From positions 1-16,964 of the forward strand of contig JAAHIA010000050.1 of assembly GCA_010671975.1 (NCBI GenBank): a DNA stretch of 16,964 bases, in the 5' to 3' direction. This DNA is from Leptolyngbya sp. SIO4C1. GTDB lineage: Bacteria; Cyanobacteriota; Cyanobacteriia; Phormidesmidales; Phormidesmidaceae. The notes under the pieces were generated by a model. That model saw nothing but the letters and a program-made list of their open reading frames with translations. It was not told the DNA's origin and did not search any database. The position numbers and the translations under genes are program-made. Below, piece after piece: positions 1 through 6,012 of this stretch. Position 1 is the stretch's first letter. The number at the start of each line of letters is the position of its first letter.

Positions 1-1
1 T

Positions 2-94
2 CTAGCCGAGGTGATTGAAGGTGTCTCATTCAAAGATGGTATTCGAGCTGAGGAGACTGATACTGATTTAGACCCGTTGCAGAAGGTCGCCTGA
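2..94 (+). CDS. 3' end of an unidentified protein (5' truncated by window edge)
   Basis: An open frame enters from the left edge and runs 30 codons to a TGA. The peptide ends in ...DTDLDPLQKVA and is acidic, with codon use that looks coding. No family is recognisable from so short a tail. Its stop codon overlaps the ATG of a following 39-codon ORF in the arrangement ATGA, which is typical of translationally coupled genes and is the main reason to think the frame is real. Confidence 0.4.
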   Translation, partial: LAEVIEGVSFKDGIRAEETDTDLDPLQKVA

Positions 95-213
95 TGATGC
101 TAGATACACCACATTTGACAATAACTCAGTTTAAGCATCGTTTCGGACCTAGCTTCTTTTTCATATCTTCTAACGAATCGATGGGACGAGACTTTTCAAT
201 TAATTTCGCATAG
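94..213 (+). CDS. Small 39-residue ORF coupled to the preceding gene, possibly a truncated remnant
   Basis: The ATG overlaps the upstream TGA (ATGA). The frame encodes 39 residues beginning MMLDTPHLTITQF and ends at a TAG inside the 3' end of the antisense CHAT gene, overlapping it by 14 nt. The first ten residues recall the N-termini of some cyanobacterial effector-binding (GyrI-like) proteins beginning MLDTPQ.TQT, but the rest does not continue as that family, so this may be a gene start left behind after a rearrangement. That resemblance is from memory and weak. Function unknown. Confidence 0.25.
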   Translation: MMLDTPHLTITQFKHRFGPSFFFISSNESMGRDFSINFA

Positions 214-901
214 CCTTCTTTGATTCCTGGGATGCACTCGATGGTAAACCCGACTCTTCAAGAATTCTTTGAACTAGATGCAAACTAACATAAGCTTCGT
301 TTGACCAATCTTCTGACAGAGTATATAAGCCCCTACTCTTTCTAGCTTTCAATATAGGAATTAAATATTCAGAAATATTTTCTAGCTCGATAGCATTACA
401 TCCAAAACTATAAGACTCTTCTATGCTTCGATCAGCACCTAATCCATCATAGAAGCCTTTTGAAAATCCAATAGCAGCTTTATCACCGATCGCTTGTCGC
501 ATGCCAACTACGTAGTCAATATGCTGAGCAATAGCATCAGCTTGAATTTCTGAATAGCATGCATTGAGAATGACACACTCAACTGAAGATGAACATAATT
601 CAAATAAGTTAGCTAATGCTTTTGGTGGAATAAGCTTTGGCTTACCTAAATCATCTTCTAGAAAGATGCCCCCTGATGATGCTCCATGTCCACTAAAATG
701 AACAACCTGAGGTTCTACATCTAAAAGTGCTTGACGTAAATCTTTGGTTCTAATTGCCCATCTTTGCTGAAGATCAAAGTTCTGACCGTATTTTCCATAT
801 CGCAAGCTTGCTTGAATTTCGCGAACTTCCTCGTTCAAGCGCAACTGCGGAGTGTCCCTAGGATTTGCTGCTAGGAATAAGACTTTCTGTAAATTTGCCA
901 T
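200..901 (-). CDS. Stand-alone CHAT-domain protein (caspase-like cysteine protease fold)
   Basis: A 233-residue protein made almost entirely of a CHAT domain, the caspase/separase-like peptidase fold. The likely catalytic His is H72 in the motif HFSGHG (residues 68-73) and the Cys is C115 in ILNACYS (111-117). The helix-strand segment after it (IDYVVGMRQAIGDKAAIGFS) and the GFYDGL motif are also typical. CHAT domains are usually one part of larger proteins or are paired with sensor and adaptor genes. Here there is only a roughly 50-residue C-terminal tail and no TPR, NB-ARC or other sensor domain. The ATG gives the usual beginning (KVLFLAANPRDT). The neighbourhood is AT-rich and lacks HIP1, suggesting an acquired gene. 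A role in proteolytic signalling, possibly defence or programmed cell death, is known for other CHAT proteins but is only inferred here. Confidence 0.85.
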   Translation of the reverse strand: MANLQKVLFLAANPRDTPQLRLNEEVREIQASLRYGKYGQNFDLQQRWAIRTKDLRQALLDVEPQVVHFSGHGASSGGIFLEDDLGKPKLIPPKALANLFELCSSSVECVILNACYSEIQADAIAQHIDYVVGMRQAIGDKAAIGFSKGFYDGLGADRSIEESYSFGCNAIELENISEYLIPILKARKSRGLYTLSEDWSNEAYVSLHLVQRILEESGLPSSASQESKKAMRN

Positions 902-914
902 TTGTATACTGCAT

Positions 915-930
915 AAGGACTCGCGTCCTT
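915..930. promoter_or_regulatory. Perfect inverted repeat in the leader of the CHAT gene
   Basis: The 6-bp arms AAGGAC and GTCCTT are separated by four bases and lie 13 nt upstream of the CHAT start codon. On the gene's own strand the hairpin would sit where a ribosome binding site is expected, and the arm supplies the only Shine-Dalgarno-like AAGGA. It could limit translation or bind a regulator; both are inferences. Confidence 0.35.
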
Positions 931-1018
931 CCCGCTTGCCTCAGTCATAGCAGGTTACATCGATTCCTCATGATGAGATGTGACTTCGGGAAATACTTTA
1001 TGTGATGTAGCTCATACA

Positions 1019-1041
1019 TTGAAGCTCGGCCAAGGCTTCAA
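1019..1041. promoter_or_regulatory. Inverted repeat upstream of the aminotransferase
   Basis: The arms TTGAAGC and GCTTCAA match perfectly over 7 bp with a 9-nt spacer. They lie just upstream of a possible -10 hexamer, in the 223-bp gap between the divergent CHAT and aminotransferase genes. An operator or attenuator role is possible but unproven. Confidence 0.25.
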
Positions 1042-1045
1042 CTCT

Positions 1046-1051
1046 TATAAC
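1046..1051 (+). promoter_or_regulatory. Candidate -10 box for the aminotransferase
   Basis: The hexamer TATAAC lies 73 nt upstream of the ATG at 1125. The best upstream hexamer, TTGAAG at 1019, is 21 nt away, too far for a good -35 element. This is only a weak sigma-70-type prediction. Confidence 0.2.
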
Positions 1052-1124
1052 ACTGCAAAAAAAACCGCTCCGCCGTCCAACCTGTGCCATTCTGAGAAAT
1101 GCACCTCATCAACAGGCGATTCTC

Positions 1125-2273
1125 ATGGACGACAAGGCAATGCTGATGATTCCGGGCCCAACGCCCGTGCCCGAGACCGTGCTTCGGGCGATGGCAAAGC
1201 ATCCAATTGGGCACCGCAGCGGCGATTTTTCCAAAATTATTAGCGAAGTCAACGCTAACCTGAAATGGCTGTTTCAGACGCAGAACGATGTGCTTGCGAT
1301 CGCGGCCAGCGGCACCGGTGCGATGGAAGCTGCGATGATCAACTTTCTGAGCCCTGGCGATCAGGTGATTGTCGGCTGCAACGGCAAGTTTGGTGAGCGC
1401 TGGGCCGATGTGGCAAAAGCCTTTGGCTTAGACGTGCAGATCATCTCAGCCGAATGGGGTAAACCGCTGGATACGGAAGCGTTTCGCACTGCGCTAGAAG
1501 CCGACAGCCAAAAGGCTATCAAAGCCGTGGTGATTACCCATAGCGAAACCTCAACCGGCGTTCTCAATGACCTAGAAACAATCAATCAGCACGTCAAAGC
1601 GCATGGCGAAGCGCTGATCATTGTCGATGCAGTCACCAGCCTCGGGGCTTACAACCTGCCCATCGATCAGCTAGGGCTGGACGTGGTAGGTTCAGGCTCA
1701 CAGAAAGGATTTATGATTCCGCCGGGACTGGGGTTCGTCTCGGTCGGCGAAAAAGCCTGGCAGGCCTACGAGACGGCAAAGCTGCCCAGGTTCTATTTTG
1801 ATCTGGGCAAATATCGCAAGAGCGCCGCTAAAGACAGCACGCCCTTTACCCCGCCGATCAACCTATATTTTGCCCTGCATGCGGCGCTAGAGATGATGCG
1901 CGCCGAAGGGCTAGAGGCCATCTTTGCTCGGCACGAGCGGCACAAGCAGGCGGCACGGGCGGCGGCTAAGGCGCTAGGGCTACCGCTGCTGGCCCCGGAT
2001 GAAAATGCTAGCCCTGCGGTGACGGCAATCTTGCCAGACGGGGTAGAGGCCGAGCAGATTCGCTCAGCTATGCGCAAACAGTTTGATATTGCCTTAGCCG
2101 GCGGTCAAGATCACCTCAAGGGCAAGATTTTTCGGATTGGGCACCTGGGTTTTGTATGCGATCGCGACATCCTGACGATTATTGGCGCGCTCGAAGCAAC
2201 GCTCCAGTCGCTTGGCTACGAGCGATTTACCCCCGGCAGCGGCGTGGCAGCGGCCAGCCAGCAGCTGCAGTAG
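1125..2273 (+). CDS. Class-V PLP aminotransferase (alanine/serine-glyoxylate type; legacy name soluble hydrogenase 42 kDa subunit)
   Basis: A 382-residue protein of the alanine:glyoxylate / serine:pyruvate aminotransferase family, a cytosolic PLP enzyme that transfers an amino group to glyoxylate or pyruvate and may serve photorespiration. The cofactor Lys is K194 in SGSQKGF, the pyridine-binding Asp is D168 in IVDAVTS, and the phosphate-binding ASGTGAMEA stretch is at 61-69. The N-terminal IPGPTPVPE and HRSGDF motifs are standard. Cyanobacterial orthologues (for example Synechocystis sll1559) were historically annotated as a soluble hydrogenase subunit, but nothing in the sequence suggests metal or hydrogen chemistry. 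The ATG at 1125 matches the usual beginning MDDK.MLMIPGP. The gene is monocistronic, followed 29 nt later by a terminator hairpin. Confidence 0.92.
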   Translation: MDDKAMLMIPGPTPVPETVLRAMAKHPIGHRSGDFSKIISEVNANLKWLFQTQNDVLAIAASGTGAMEAAMINFLSPGDQVIVGCNGKFGERWADVAKAFGLDVQIISAEWGKPLDTEAFRTALEADSQKAIKAVVITHSETSTGVLNDLETINQHVKAHGEALIIVDAVTSLGAYNLPIDQLGLDVVGSGSQKGFMIPPGLGFVSVGEKAWQAYETAKLPRFYFDLGKYRKSAAKDSTPFTPPINLYFALHAALEMMRAEGLEAIFARHERHKQAARAAAKALGLPLLAPDENASPAVTAILPDGVEAEQIRSAMRKQFDIALAGGQDHLKGKIFRIGHLGFVCDRDILTIIGALEATLQSLGYERFTPGSGVAAASQQLQ

Positions 2274-2302
2274 CGGTTTAGAGGCTAAGTACGCAGCAAC
2301 AG

Positions 2303-2342
2303 AGAAGCGGTGAGAGCATGGACGCCCTCACCGCTTCTTTTT
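2303..2342 (+). terminator. Rho-independent terminator of the aminotransferase gene
   Basis: Perfect 12-bp arms (AGAAGCGGTGAG and CTCACCGCTTCT) enclose a 12-nt loop. A run of five T begins at the last base of the stem. It lies 29 nt after the stop codon. Confidence 0.9.
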
Positions 2343-2424
2343 AAAATCTTTCATAGCGACAGCAGTTAAGTTACGACACTATCGGTCCCGCCGTTCACAG
2401 CAGCTATCCACAGCCAGGGACCAG

Positions 2425-2616
2425 CTAGACGGTTTCTAGCCAGTCATAAATCTGCTCTAGCTGCTTGAGCGAGACAAAGCCATATTGCCAAAGTACCATC
2501 GGCAGCGGCCCTGGGTCTTGCTCACAGTGTCGCAAAGCTGTCTCGATTGAAGTGGGGGCAATCAGCAGCTCGTCTTTTAAAAAGCTAACGAGCTTTCCGT
2601 AGTTTTGAGGAATCAT
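2425..2616 (-). CDS. DUF2949 family small protein
   Basis: A 63-residue soluble protein matching the cyanobacterial DUF2949 pattern: an N-terminal YGKLVSFLKDEL helix, IETALRHCEQDPGPLPMVLWQYG in the centre, and a C-terminal LEQIYDWLET helix. The central LPM.LWQYG and final DWLE motifs are the parts that recur in the family. It may be a small helical-bundle protein of the type often near regulators, but no function is established. An AGGAG lies 11 nt before the ATG, a slightly long but acceptable spacing. It stands alone, convergent with the aminotransferase. Confidence 0.85.
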   Translation of the reverse strand: MIPQNYGKLVSFLKDELLIAPTSIETALRHCEQDPGPLPMVLWQYGFVSLKQLEQIYDWLETV

Positions 2617-2705
2617 TTATAGTGTGGCTCCTAAACTGCGAATGTTCTAAAACGTTTGAAATAAAAGGTGGGCTGTTAAACGATCAGACTCTATTGAGTC
2701 CTGCC

Positions 2706-2720
2706 TTCACCGTCGGTGAA
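2706..2720. repeat. 15-bp perfect palindrome (possible operator)
   Basis: TTCACCG and CGGTGAA flank a single central base. It lies 90 nt upstream of the DUF2949 start on the minus strand, which is a plausible operator position. No known factor is assigned. Confidence 0.35.
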
Positions 2721-2920
2721 TCAGATCAACAGCACCAGTGATCCAATTTCCTAACGATGTCATCTAAAGAAATGATTTAGCGCCCTTAAAGCGTAAGTTT
2801 ATTTTCAGGATCCGGCGTTCAGCCGCAATCTTTCAAAAGTTTGATTCTAAAAATCCCTGATACTTTTGAGCGATCGCGATCAGCGACAAAATTCTACAAA
2901 AGATTTAAAGAGACTCCTTA

Positions 2921-2962
2921 GCGTGAACAAATTGGCGTGAACAGATTAGCGTGAACAGGGAT
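2921..2962. repeat. Three-copy tandem repeat, 14-bp period
   Basis: The 9-mer GCGTGAACA recurs at exactly 2921, 2935 and 2949, giving three 14-bp units with diverging 3' parts. It is too short for a CRISPR array and has no spacer structure. It resembles short iteron-like or slippage repeats. Confidence 0.6.
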
Positions 2963-3119
2963 GCCGACGACAGGACAGCGCTAGCCGACGGCATTAGCGC
3001 CCGCCGCTACGTGACGCGCCCATATGACATGCCTATATGACACGAATGCTTAAGGATAGCGGCAAGTGTTTAGAATACTGTACAAATGGCCTTGAATTTA
3101 AACCTATCTTTAGGGATTC

Positions 3120-3150
3120 CCGAACCGACGCTAGCGCTCAGCCGGTTCGG
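3120..3150 (-). terminator. Hairpin spanning the DUF192 stop codon, possible terminator
   Basis: CCGAACCG at 3120-3127 and CGGTTCGG at 3143-3150 pair perfectly over 8 bp, with the DUF192 stop codon in the 15-nt loop. No U-run follows on the minus strand. It may act as a 3'-end stabiliser or U-less terminator at the end of the nadK-nblR-DUF192 run. Confidence 0.4.
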
Positions 3151-3772
3151 TCTCAGACAGGGAGCTAATTTCAATGCGATCGCCTGGTTCTAGCCCCAGC
3201 TCAGCTGCACGTCCGCCCCGCAGCTCAATCACCTGGTCGACCAGTAGCCGACTCGGACCATACACCGGACAGGGCTCGGTCGCACAGGGCGGCGCTTCTG
3301 CCTGAATGGCCTGCACGCGCCCGTTGAGCAAAAACACCATATCTAGGGCGATGGGCACGTTTTTCATCCAAAACGCGGTGCGGCGCGGCGACTCAAACGG
3401 AAACAGCATGCCTCGATTATCGGCTAGCGCAGTTCGATACATCAGACCGGTTGCCTGCTGCTCTGCAGTTTGAGCCACTTCTAGCTGAATCACTTCGCTG
3501 CCGACAGCTGCCTGCGCCGTAATCGGCAAAATTTGCCCTGGACCTGATAGCGCAGAGGACTCACTCGGCGCGGGGTCATCGAGCGCAGGGTCATTGAGGG
3601 CAGGGGCATCGAGCGCAGGGTCATTGAGGACAGGGTCAGTCGGCACAGGCTGCGTCTCTCCAACCGATGTTTCTGTATCCAGCGGGGTCGAGCACCCAAG
3701 CAGTAGCCAGCAAAGACTAATCACTGAGAGCCTATGTCCCAAGGCTGCCCAGCTAGCTGTCCCGTAAAACAT
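3131..3772 (-). CDS. DUF192 family lipoprotein with an N-terminal repeat linker
   Basis: A 213-residue exported protein. Residues 14-27 form a hydrophobic signal ending in LLLGC, a lipobox-like site that would lipidate C27. A low-complexity linker (about 43-70) follows, rich in Asp, Pro, Ala and Leu and built from a pentapeptide repeat. The DUF192 domain occupies about 93-203, recognised by GLMYRTALADNRGMLF and FWMKNVPIALDMVFL. DUF192 proteins form a small beta-rich fold of unknown function, usually outside the cytoplasm. The ATG lies inside the last 20 nt of the response regulator gene, so translation is probably coupled to it. Later TTG or GTG starts exist but would cut into the signal peptide. 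Confidence 0.85.
   Translation of the reverse strand: MFYGTASWAALGHRLSVISLCWLLLGCSTPLDTETSVGETQPVPTDPVLNDPALDAPALNDPALDDPAPSESSALSGPGQILPITAQAAVGSEVIQLEVAQTAEQQATGLMYRTALADNRGMLFPFESPRRTAFWMKNVPIALDMVFLLNGRVQAIQAEAPPCATEPCPVYGPSRLLVDQVIELRGGRAAELGLEPGDRIEISSLSETEPAER
3573..3647. repeat. 15-bp coding minisatellite in the DUF192 gene
   Basis: Five consecutive 15-bp units of the type GGGTCATTGAGGGCA, with the first four differing by only a few bases and the fifth more diverged. They encode the acidic Pro/Ala pentapeptide repeat between the lipid anchor and the DUF192 domain. The unit is a multiple of three, so copy number could change without breaking the frame. Confidence 0.8.
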
Positions 3773-4448
3773 AGCCGACTCCTCTCACAGTTTGAATCAG
3801 ACGCTTATCATTTTCAGCATCGATCTTTAAGCGCAGGTAGCGAATATAGACTTCAATCACGTTTGACTCGCCCATGAAGTCATAGCCCCAGACGTTTTCT
3901 AAAATTTGCTCGCGCGTCAGCACCTCGCGCGGATGCTCCATCAAATATTTAAGCAGATCAAATTCCTTCATCGTCAGCTCAATCAGGCGACCGCTGCGAG
4001 TCGCCTGACGATGGGTCAAATCGAGCGTCAAATCGCCAAACCGCAGCTGCTCAACGCTGCGGCTATGAGGCTGCAGATAGGTGCTAACTAGGTTTAAGAA
4101 TTCTTCGCTGCGGTAAGGCTTGAGGCAGTAGTCGTCAGCCCCAGACTCTAGACAGGCAATCCGATCGTCTAGCGAATCACGCGCCATGAGCAGCAGCATA
4201 GGGGTGCGATCGCCAATAGCGCGCAGATGTAGACAAATATCAAGCCCCGACTCGCCCGCCAGCAGCCGATCAATCACGATCAAAGAGGGTTTGCTTTCCT
4301 TCGCCTGTCGAATTCCCGACTCAACGTCGTGAGCAAGGATAGGTTCGTAGCCAGATTCTCTCAAATCGGCACTGACATGATTGGCTAAATCTTCATTGGC
4401 TTCGACAACCAGTACATAAGGCACCGTATCTGCTGCGGCTGCACTCAC
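3753..4448 (-). CDS. nblR: NblR-like OmpR-family response regulator with atypical receiver
   Basis: A 231-residue transcription factor: receiver domain at about 10-125 and OmpR/PhoB winged helix at about 135-230 (LTMKEFDLLKYL, TREQILENVWGYDF, VEVYIRYLRLKI-type recognition region, RGVGYVL). The receiver keeps D60 and K110 but has Ala at position 17, where a second acidic residue is usual (VEANED), and Met88 where a Ser or Thr is expected (LLLMARDS). These departures fit NblR, which controls phycobilisome degradation under nutrient stress and is reported to act without phosphorylation. Assignment to NblR rests on overall resemblance (AGESGLDICLHLR, CLESGADDYCLKPY). Start is GTG, preceded by GGGGAG 6 nt away. 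It lies downstream of NAD kinase by 138 nt and overlaps the DUF192 gene by 20 nt. Confidence 0.85.
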   Translation of the reverse strand: MSAAAADTVPYVLVVEANEDLANHVSADLRESGYEPILAHDVESGIRQAKESKPSLIVIDRLLAGESGLDICLHLRAIGDRTPMLLLMARDSLDDRIACLESGADDYCLKPYRSEEFLNLVSTYLQPHSRSVEQLRFGDLTLDLTHRQATRSGRLIELTMKEFDLLKYLMEHPREVLTREQILENVWGYDFMGESNVIEVYIRYLRLKIDAENDKRLIQTVRGVGYVLRDS

Positions 4449-4473
4449 GACATGACTCCCCTACTTGCTCCAC

Positions 4474-4485
4474 CGCTGACCAGCG
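4474..4485. promoter_or_regulatory. Short inverted repeat in the nblR leader
   Basis: CGCTG and CAGCG are separated by 2 nt, 25 nt upstream of the nblR GTG, next to a HIP1 octamer (4494-4501). The 138-bp gap between NAD kinase and nblR is long enough for a separate promoter, but no clear -35/-10 pair is visible. Confidence 0.2.
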
Positions 4486-4586
4486 CGAACAATGCGATCG
4501 CTCGGGTTTACGCCCTATACTAACGTTTCTAATTGCCTGCCTGCGCATCGTATTAAGTTTGCTGATTGCTAAACGAGACCAGCGCC

Positions 4587-5504
4587 CTAGGGCAGCTCTA
4601 CCGAGGTGGGCTTAGCAATGTGCGGCAGCCCCCAGCCTAGCTTCTCGCGCAGCACTTTGAAAAATTCGGGCGGTCGCAGACGAATAAACTTGGCTGGGTA
4701 GGGCGACTTCTCCAAGCAGACGCGATCTTCGGGGACGACGTAGCAGCCAGCGTTGCCATCAACCACAATCACCAGCGGATCGGGGTTAGCTGAGGCAATC
4801 ATGACCGGCTCTGAATTGGGGAAAACCAGCCCGCGCGAGGCCAGCGAGTGCGGACAGATAGGAATCAGCTGCAGCACCGGCACCCCTGGCGTAATCACCG
4901 GGCCGCCAGCGGAGAGAGAATAGGCCGTAGAGCCCGTTGGCGTTGAGATAATGATGCCGTCAGCCGCAATGTCTACCGGCGCATGATGCCCGACTGAAAC
5001 CTCAAAATGGCACATGCTGGTCAGCGGTTCGCGGTGCAGCACCGCTTCATTCAGGCACAGCGCCTCCCAAATTAGCGCTTCTTTGTGCAGCAGCTTCACT
5101 GCAATCATGGCCCGCTCTTCGACCATGCAGTTACCAGCCACCACCTGCTCAATCACATAGGGCAGCTGGTTAAGATAAGCCTCTGTTAAAAAGCCCATGT
5201 GCCCCGTATTAACCGTCAGCAGCGGAATGCCGGCAGGTGCCACCTGTCGAAATGCAGAAAGGACTGTCCCATCCCCGCCCAGCACAATGGCAAAGGCCAT
5301 ATCCTCATCGAAGCCGTCAGGCACTAGGCTCTCAACCGGCGTGTGGCAGATGGGTCGATCGGGGCTAGAGTAGCCTAAGATACCGCCGACACCGGTCGCT
5401 GTCTTAACCGAGTGGCCCAAGCTTTCTAGCTTGGCTTTGACCTCTTGGGTAACCTGACAGGCAACCGGCTTTATATCGTTATAAATAATGCCGACTTTGG
5501 GCAC
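4587..5504 (-). CDS. nadK: NAD kinase
   Basis: Phosphorylates NAD+ to NADP+ in the cytosol using ATP, supplying the photosynthetic electron acceptor pool. Recognised by the GGDGT motif (residues 78-82 counted from the upstream TTG), NTGHMGFL (101-108), the NEA motif (154-156) and TPTGSTAYSLSAGG (190-203). At about 305 residues the length is normal and the protein is complete. Two starts are possible. The TTG at 5508-5510 gives the longest frame. The GTG at 5502-5504 gives the more usual beginning (VPKVGIIYND) and has GGA 8 nt upstream, so it is preferred here. Cyanobacteria commonly carry two NAD kinase paralogues, and which one this is cannot be told. It heads a minus-strand run with nblR and DUF192. 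Confidence 0.93.
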   Translation of the reverse strand: MPKVGIIYNDIKPVACQVTQEVKAKLESLGHSVKTATGVGGILGYSSPDRPICHTPVESLVPDGFDEDMAFAIVLGGDGTVLSAFRQVAPAGIPLLTVNTGHMGFLTEAYLNQLPYVIEQVVAGNCMVEERAMIAVKLLHKEALIWEALCLNEAVLHREPLTSMCHFEVSVGHHAPVDIAADGIIISTPTGSTAYSLSAGGPVITPGVPVLQLIPICPHSLASRGLVFPNSEPVMIASANPDPLVIVVDGNAGCYVVPEDRVCLEKSPYPAKFIRLRPPEFFKVLREKLGWGLPHIAKPTSVELP

Positions 5505-5693
5505 GCGCAACGTCCAAACAGTGAGCTTACAAAGGCTAAGCGGTCAGTCAATCTTTTCTTAGGCTACCGTCTTTGGCGATGTCTTGAACAGAGCCCCGCG
5601 ACTTTCATACCGCCAGCTTTTAACGTAACAAAAGTTATTGAATGCTGACCTGCGGCTAAAAAATCGTTGAGTTCATGCCGTAGCAGGGTAGAC

Positions 5694-5710
5694 CCAGCTT
5701 TCAGAGCTGG
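5694..5710 (+). promoter_or_regulatory. Leader hairpin before the DUF3146 gene
   Basis: CCAGCT and AGCTGG form a perfect 6-bp stem with a 5-nt loop. A perfect AAGGAGG follows at 5718-5724. That Shine-Dalgarno lies 22 nt before the GTG start, while a second, AGGAAG at 5735-5740, has normal spacing. The gap 5511-5746 shows no gene. Confidence 0.35.
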
Positions 5711-5746
5711 CTATCTTAAGGAGGACTGCTGTTCAGGAAGCTATCT

Positions 5747-6010
5747 GTGAGTGCCCGCTATCTACCCGAAACCACTGCCTACGTTCGCATCACACATCAG
5801 TCTTGGCCGCAGGGACAAATCGAAGGCGAAGTGCGCGCCAACGAGTTTGAATGGCAGTTTCGCTGGCAGTTTCGCCAGGGCCAGCTGATCGTTGAGCCGT
5901 CGCTAGGGCGAGCGCTGATTCGAGAGCCGCTGGGTCGATTTTTAGAACGCTTCGACTACCAGCTTGAGCCTGGCAGTGACTATACGTTTACGATTCGGGC
6001 AAAGCTTTAA
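5747..6010 (+). CDS. DUF3146-like small protein
   Basis: An 87-residue soluble protein with a beta-rich look (YVRITHQSWPQG.IEGEV, FEWQFRWQFRQG, LEPGSDYTFTIRAKL). It resembles the cyanobacterial DUF3146 family, from recall of the conserved EPLGRFLER and C-terminal DY.FTIRAKL. No function is known. The GTG start is favoured by AGGAAG 6 nt upstream. CTG codons at 5726 and 5729 lie in frame just after the stronger AAGGAGG and could add seven or eight residues. The gene converges with the next one, the two stop codons being only 2 nt apart. Confidence 0.75.
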   Translation: MSARYLPETTAYVRITHQSWPQGQIEGEVRANEFEWQFRWQFRQGQLIVEPSLGRALIREPLGRFLERFDYQLEPGSDYTFTIRAKL

Positions 6011-6012
6011 AG

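Larger units (their letters stand above)
2617..3119. other. Gene-free intergenic region (about 0.5 kb) with repeats
   Basis: No credible coding frame is seen on either strand. It holds a 15-bp palindrome at 2706-2720, one HIP1 octamer at 2870-2877, a three-copy 14-bp tandem repeat at 2921-2962, and two copies of ATATGACA around 3021-3043. It separates DUF2949 from the DUF192 gene, both on the minus strand, and should contain the DUF2949 promoter. A small RNA cannot be excluded. Confidence 0.5.

Noticed and set aside
980..1243. 87-residue plus-strand frame overlapping the start of the aminotransferase gene
   Set aside because: Shadow frame with no protein-like features; the overlapping aminotransferase is clear.
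1125..2273. True hydrogenase subunit, as the legacy name suggests
   Set aside because: The sequence is an ordinary PLP aminotransferase with Lys194 and Asp168 and no metal-binding cysteine pattern.
2921..2962. CRISPR-like repeat
   Set aside because: Units are 14 bp and contiguous, with no spacers of 30-40 bp and no cas genes.
4584..4593. GCCCTAGGGC palindrome at the nadK stop codon
   Set aside because: Only 10 bp, no T-run, and easily a chance product of high GC.
5625..5640. Possible NtcA site (GTA-N8-TAC-like) in the nadK-DUF3146 gap
   Set aside because: The second half reads TAT rather than TAC and no -10 element is at the right distance.
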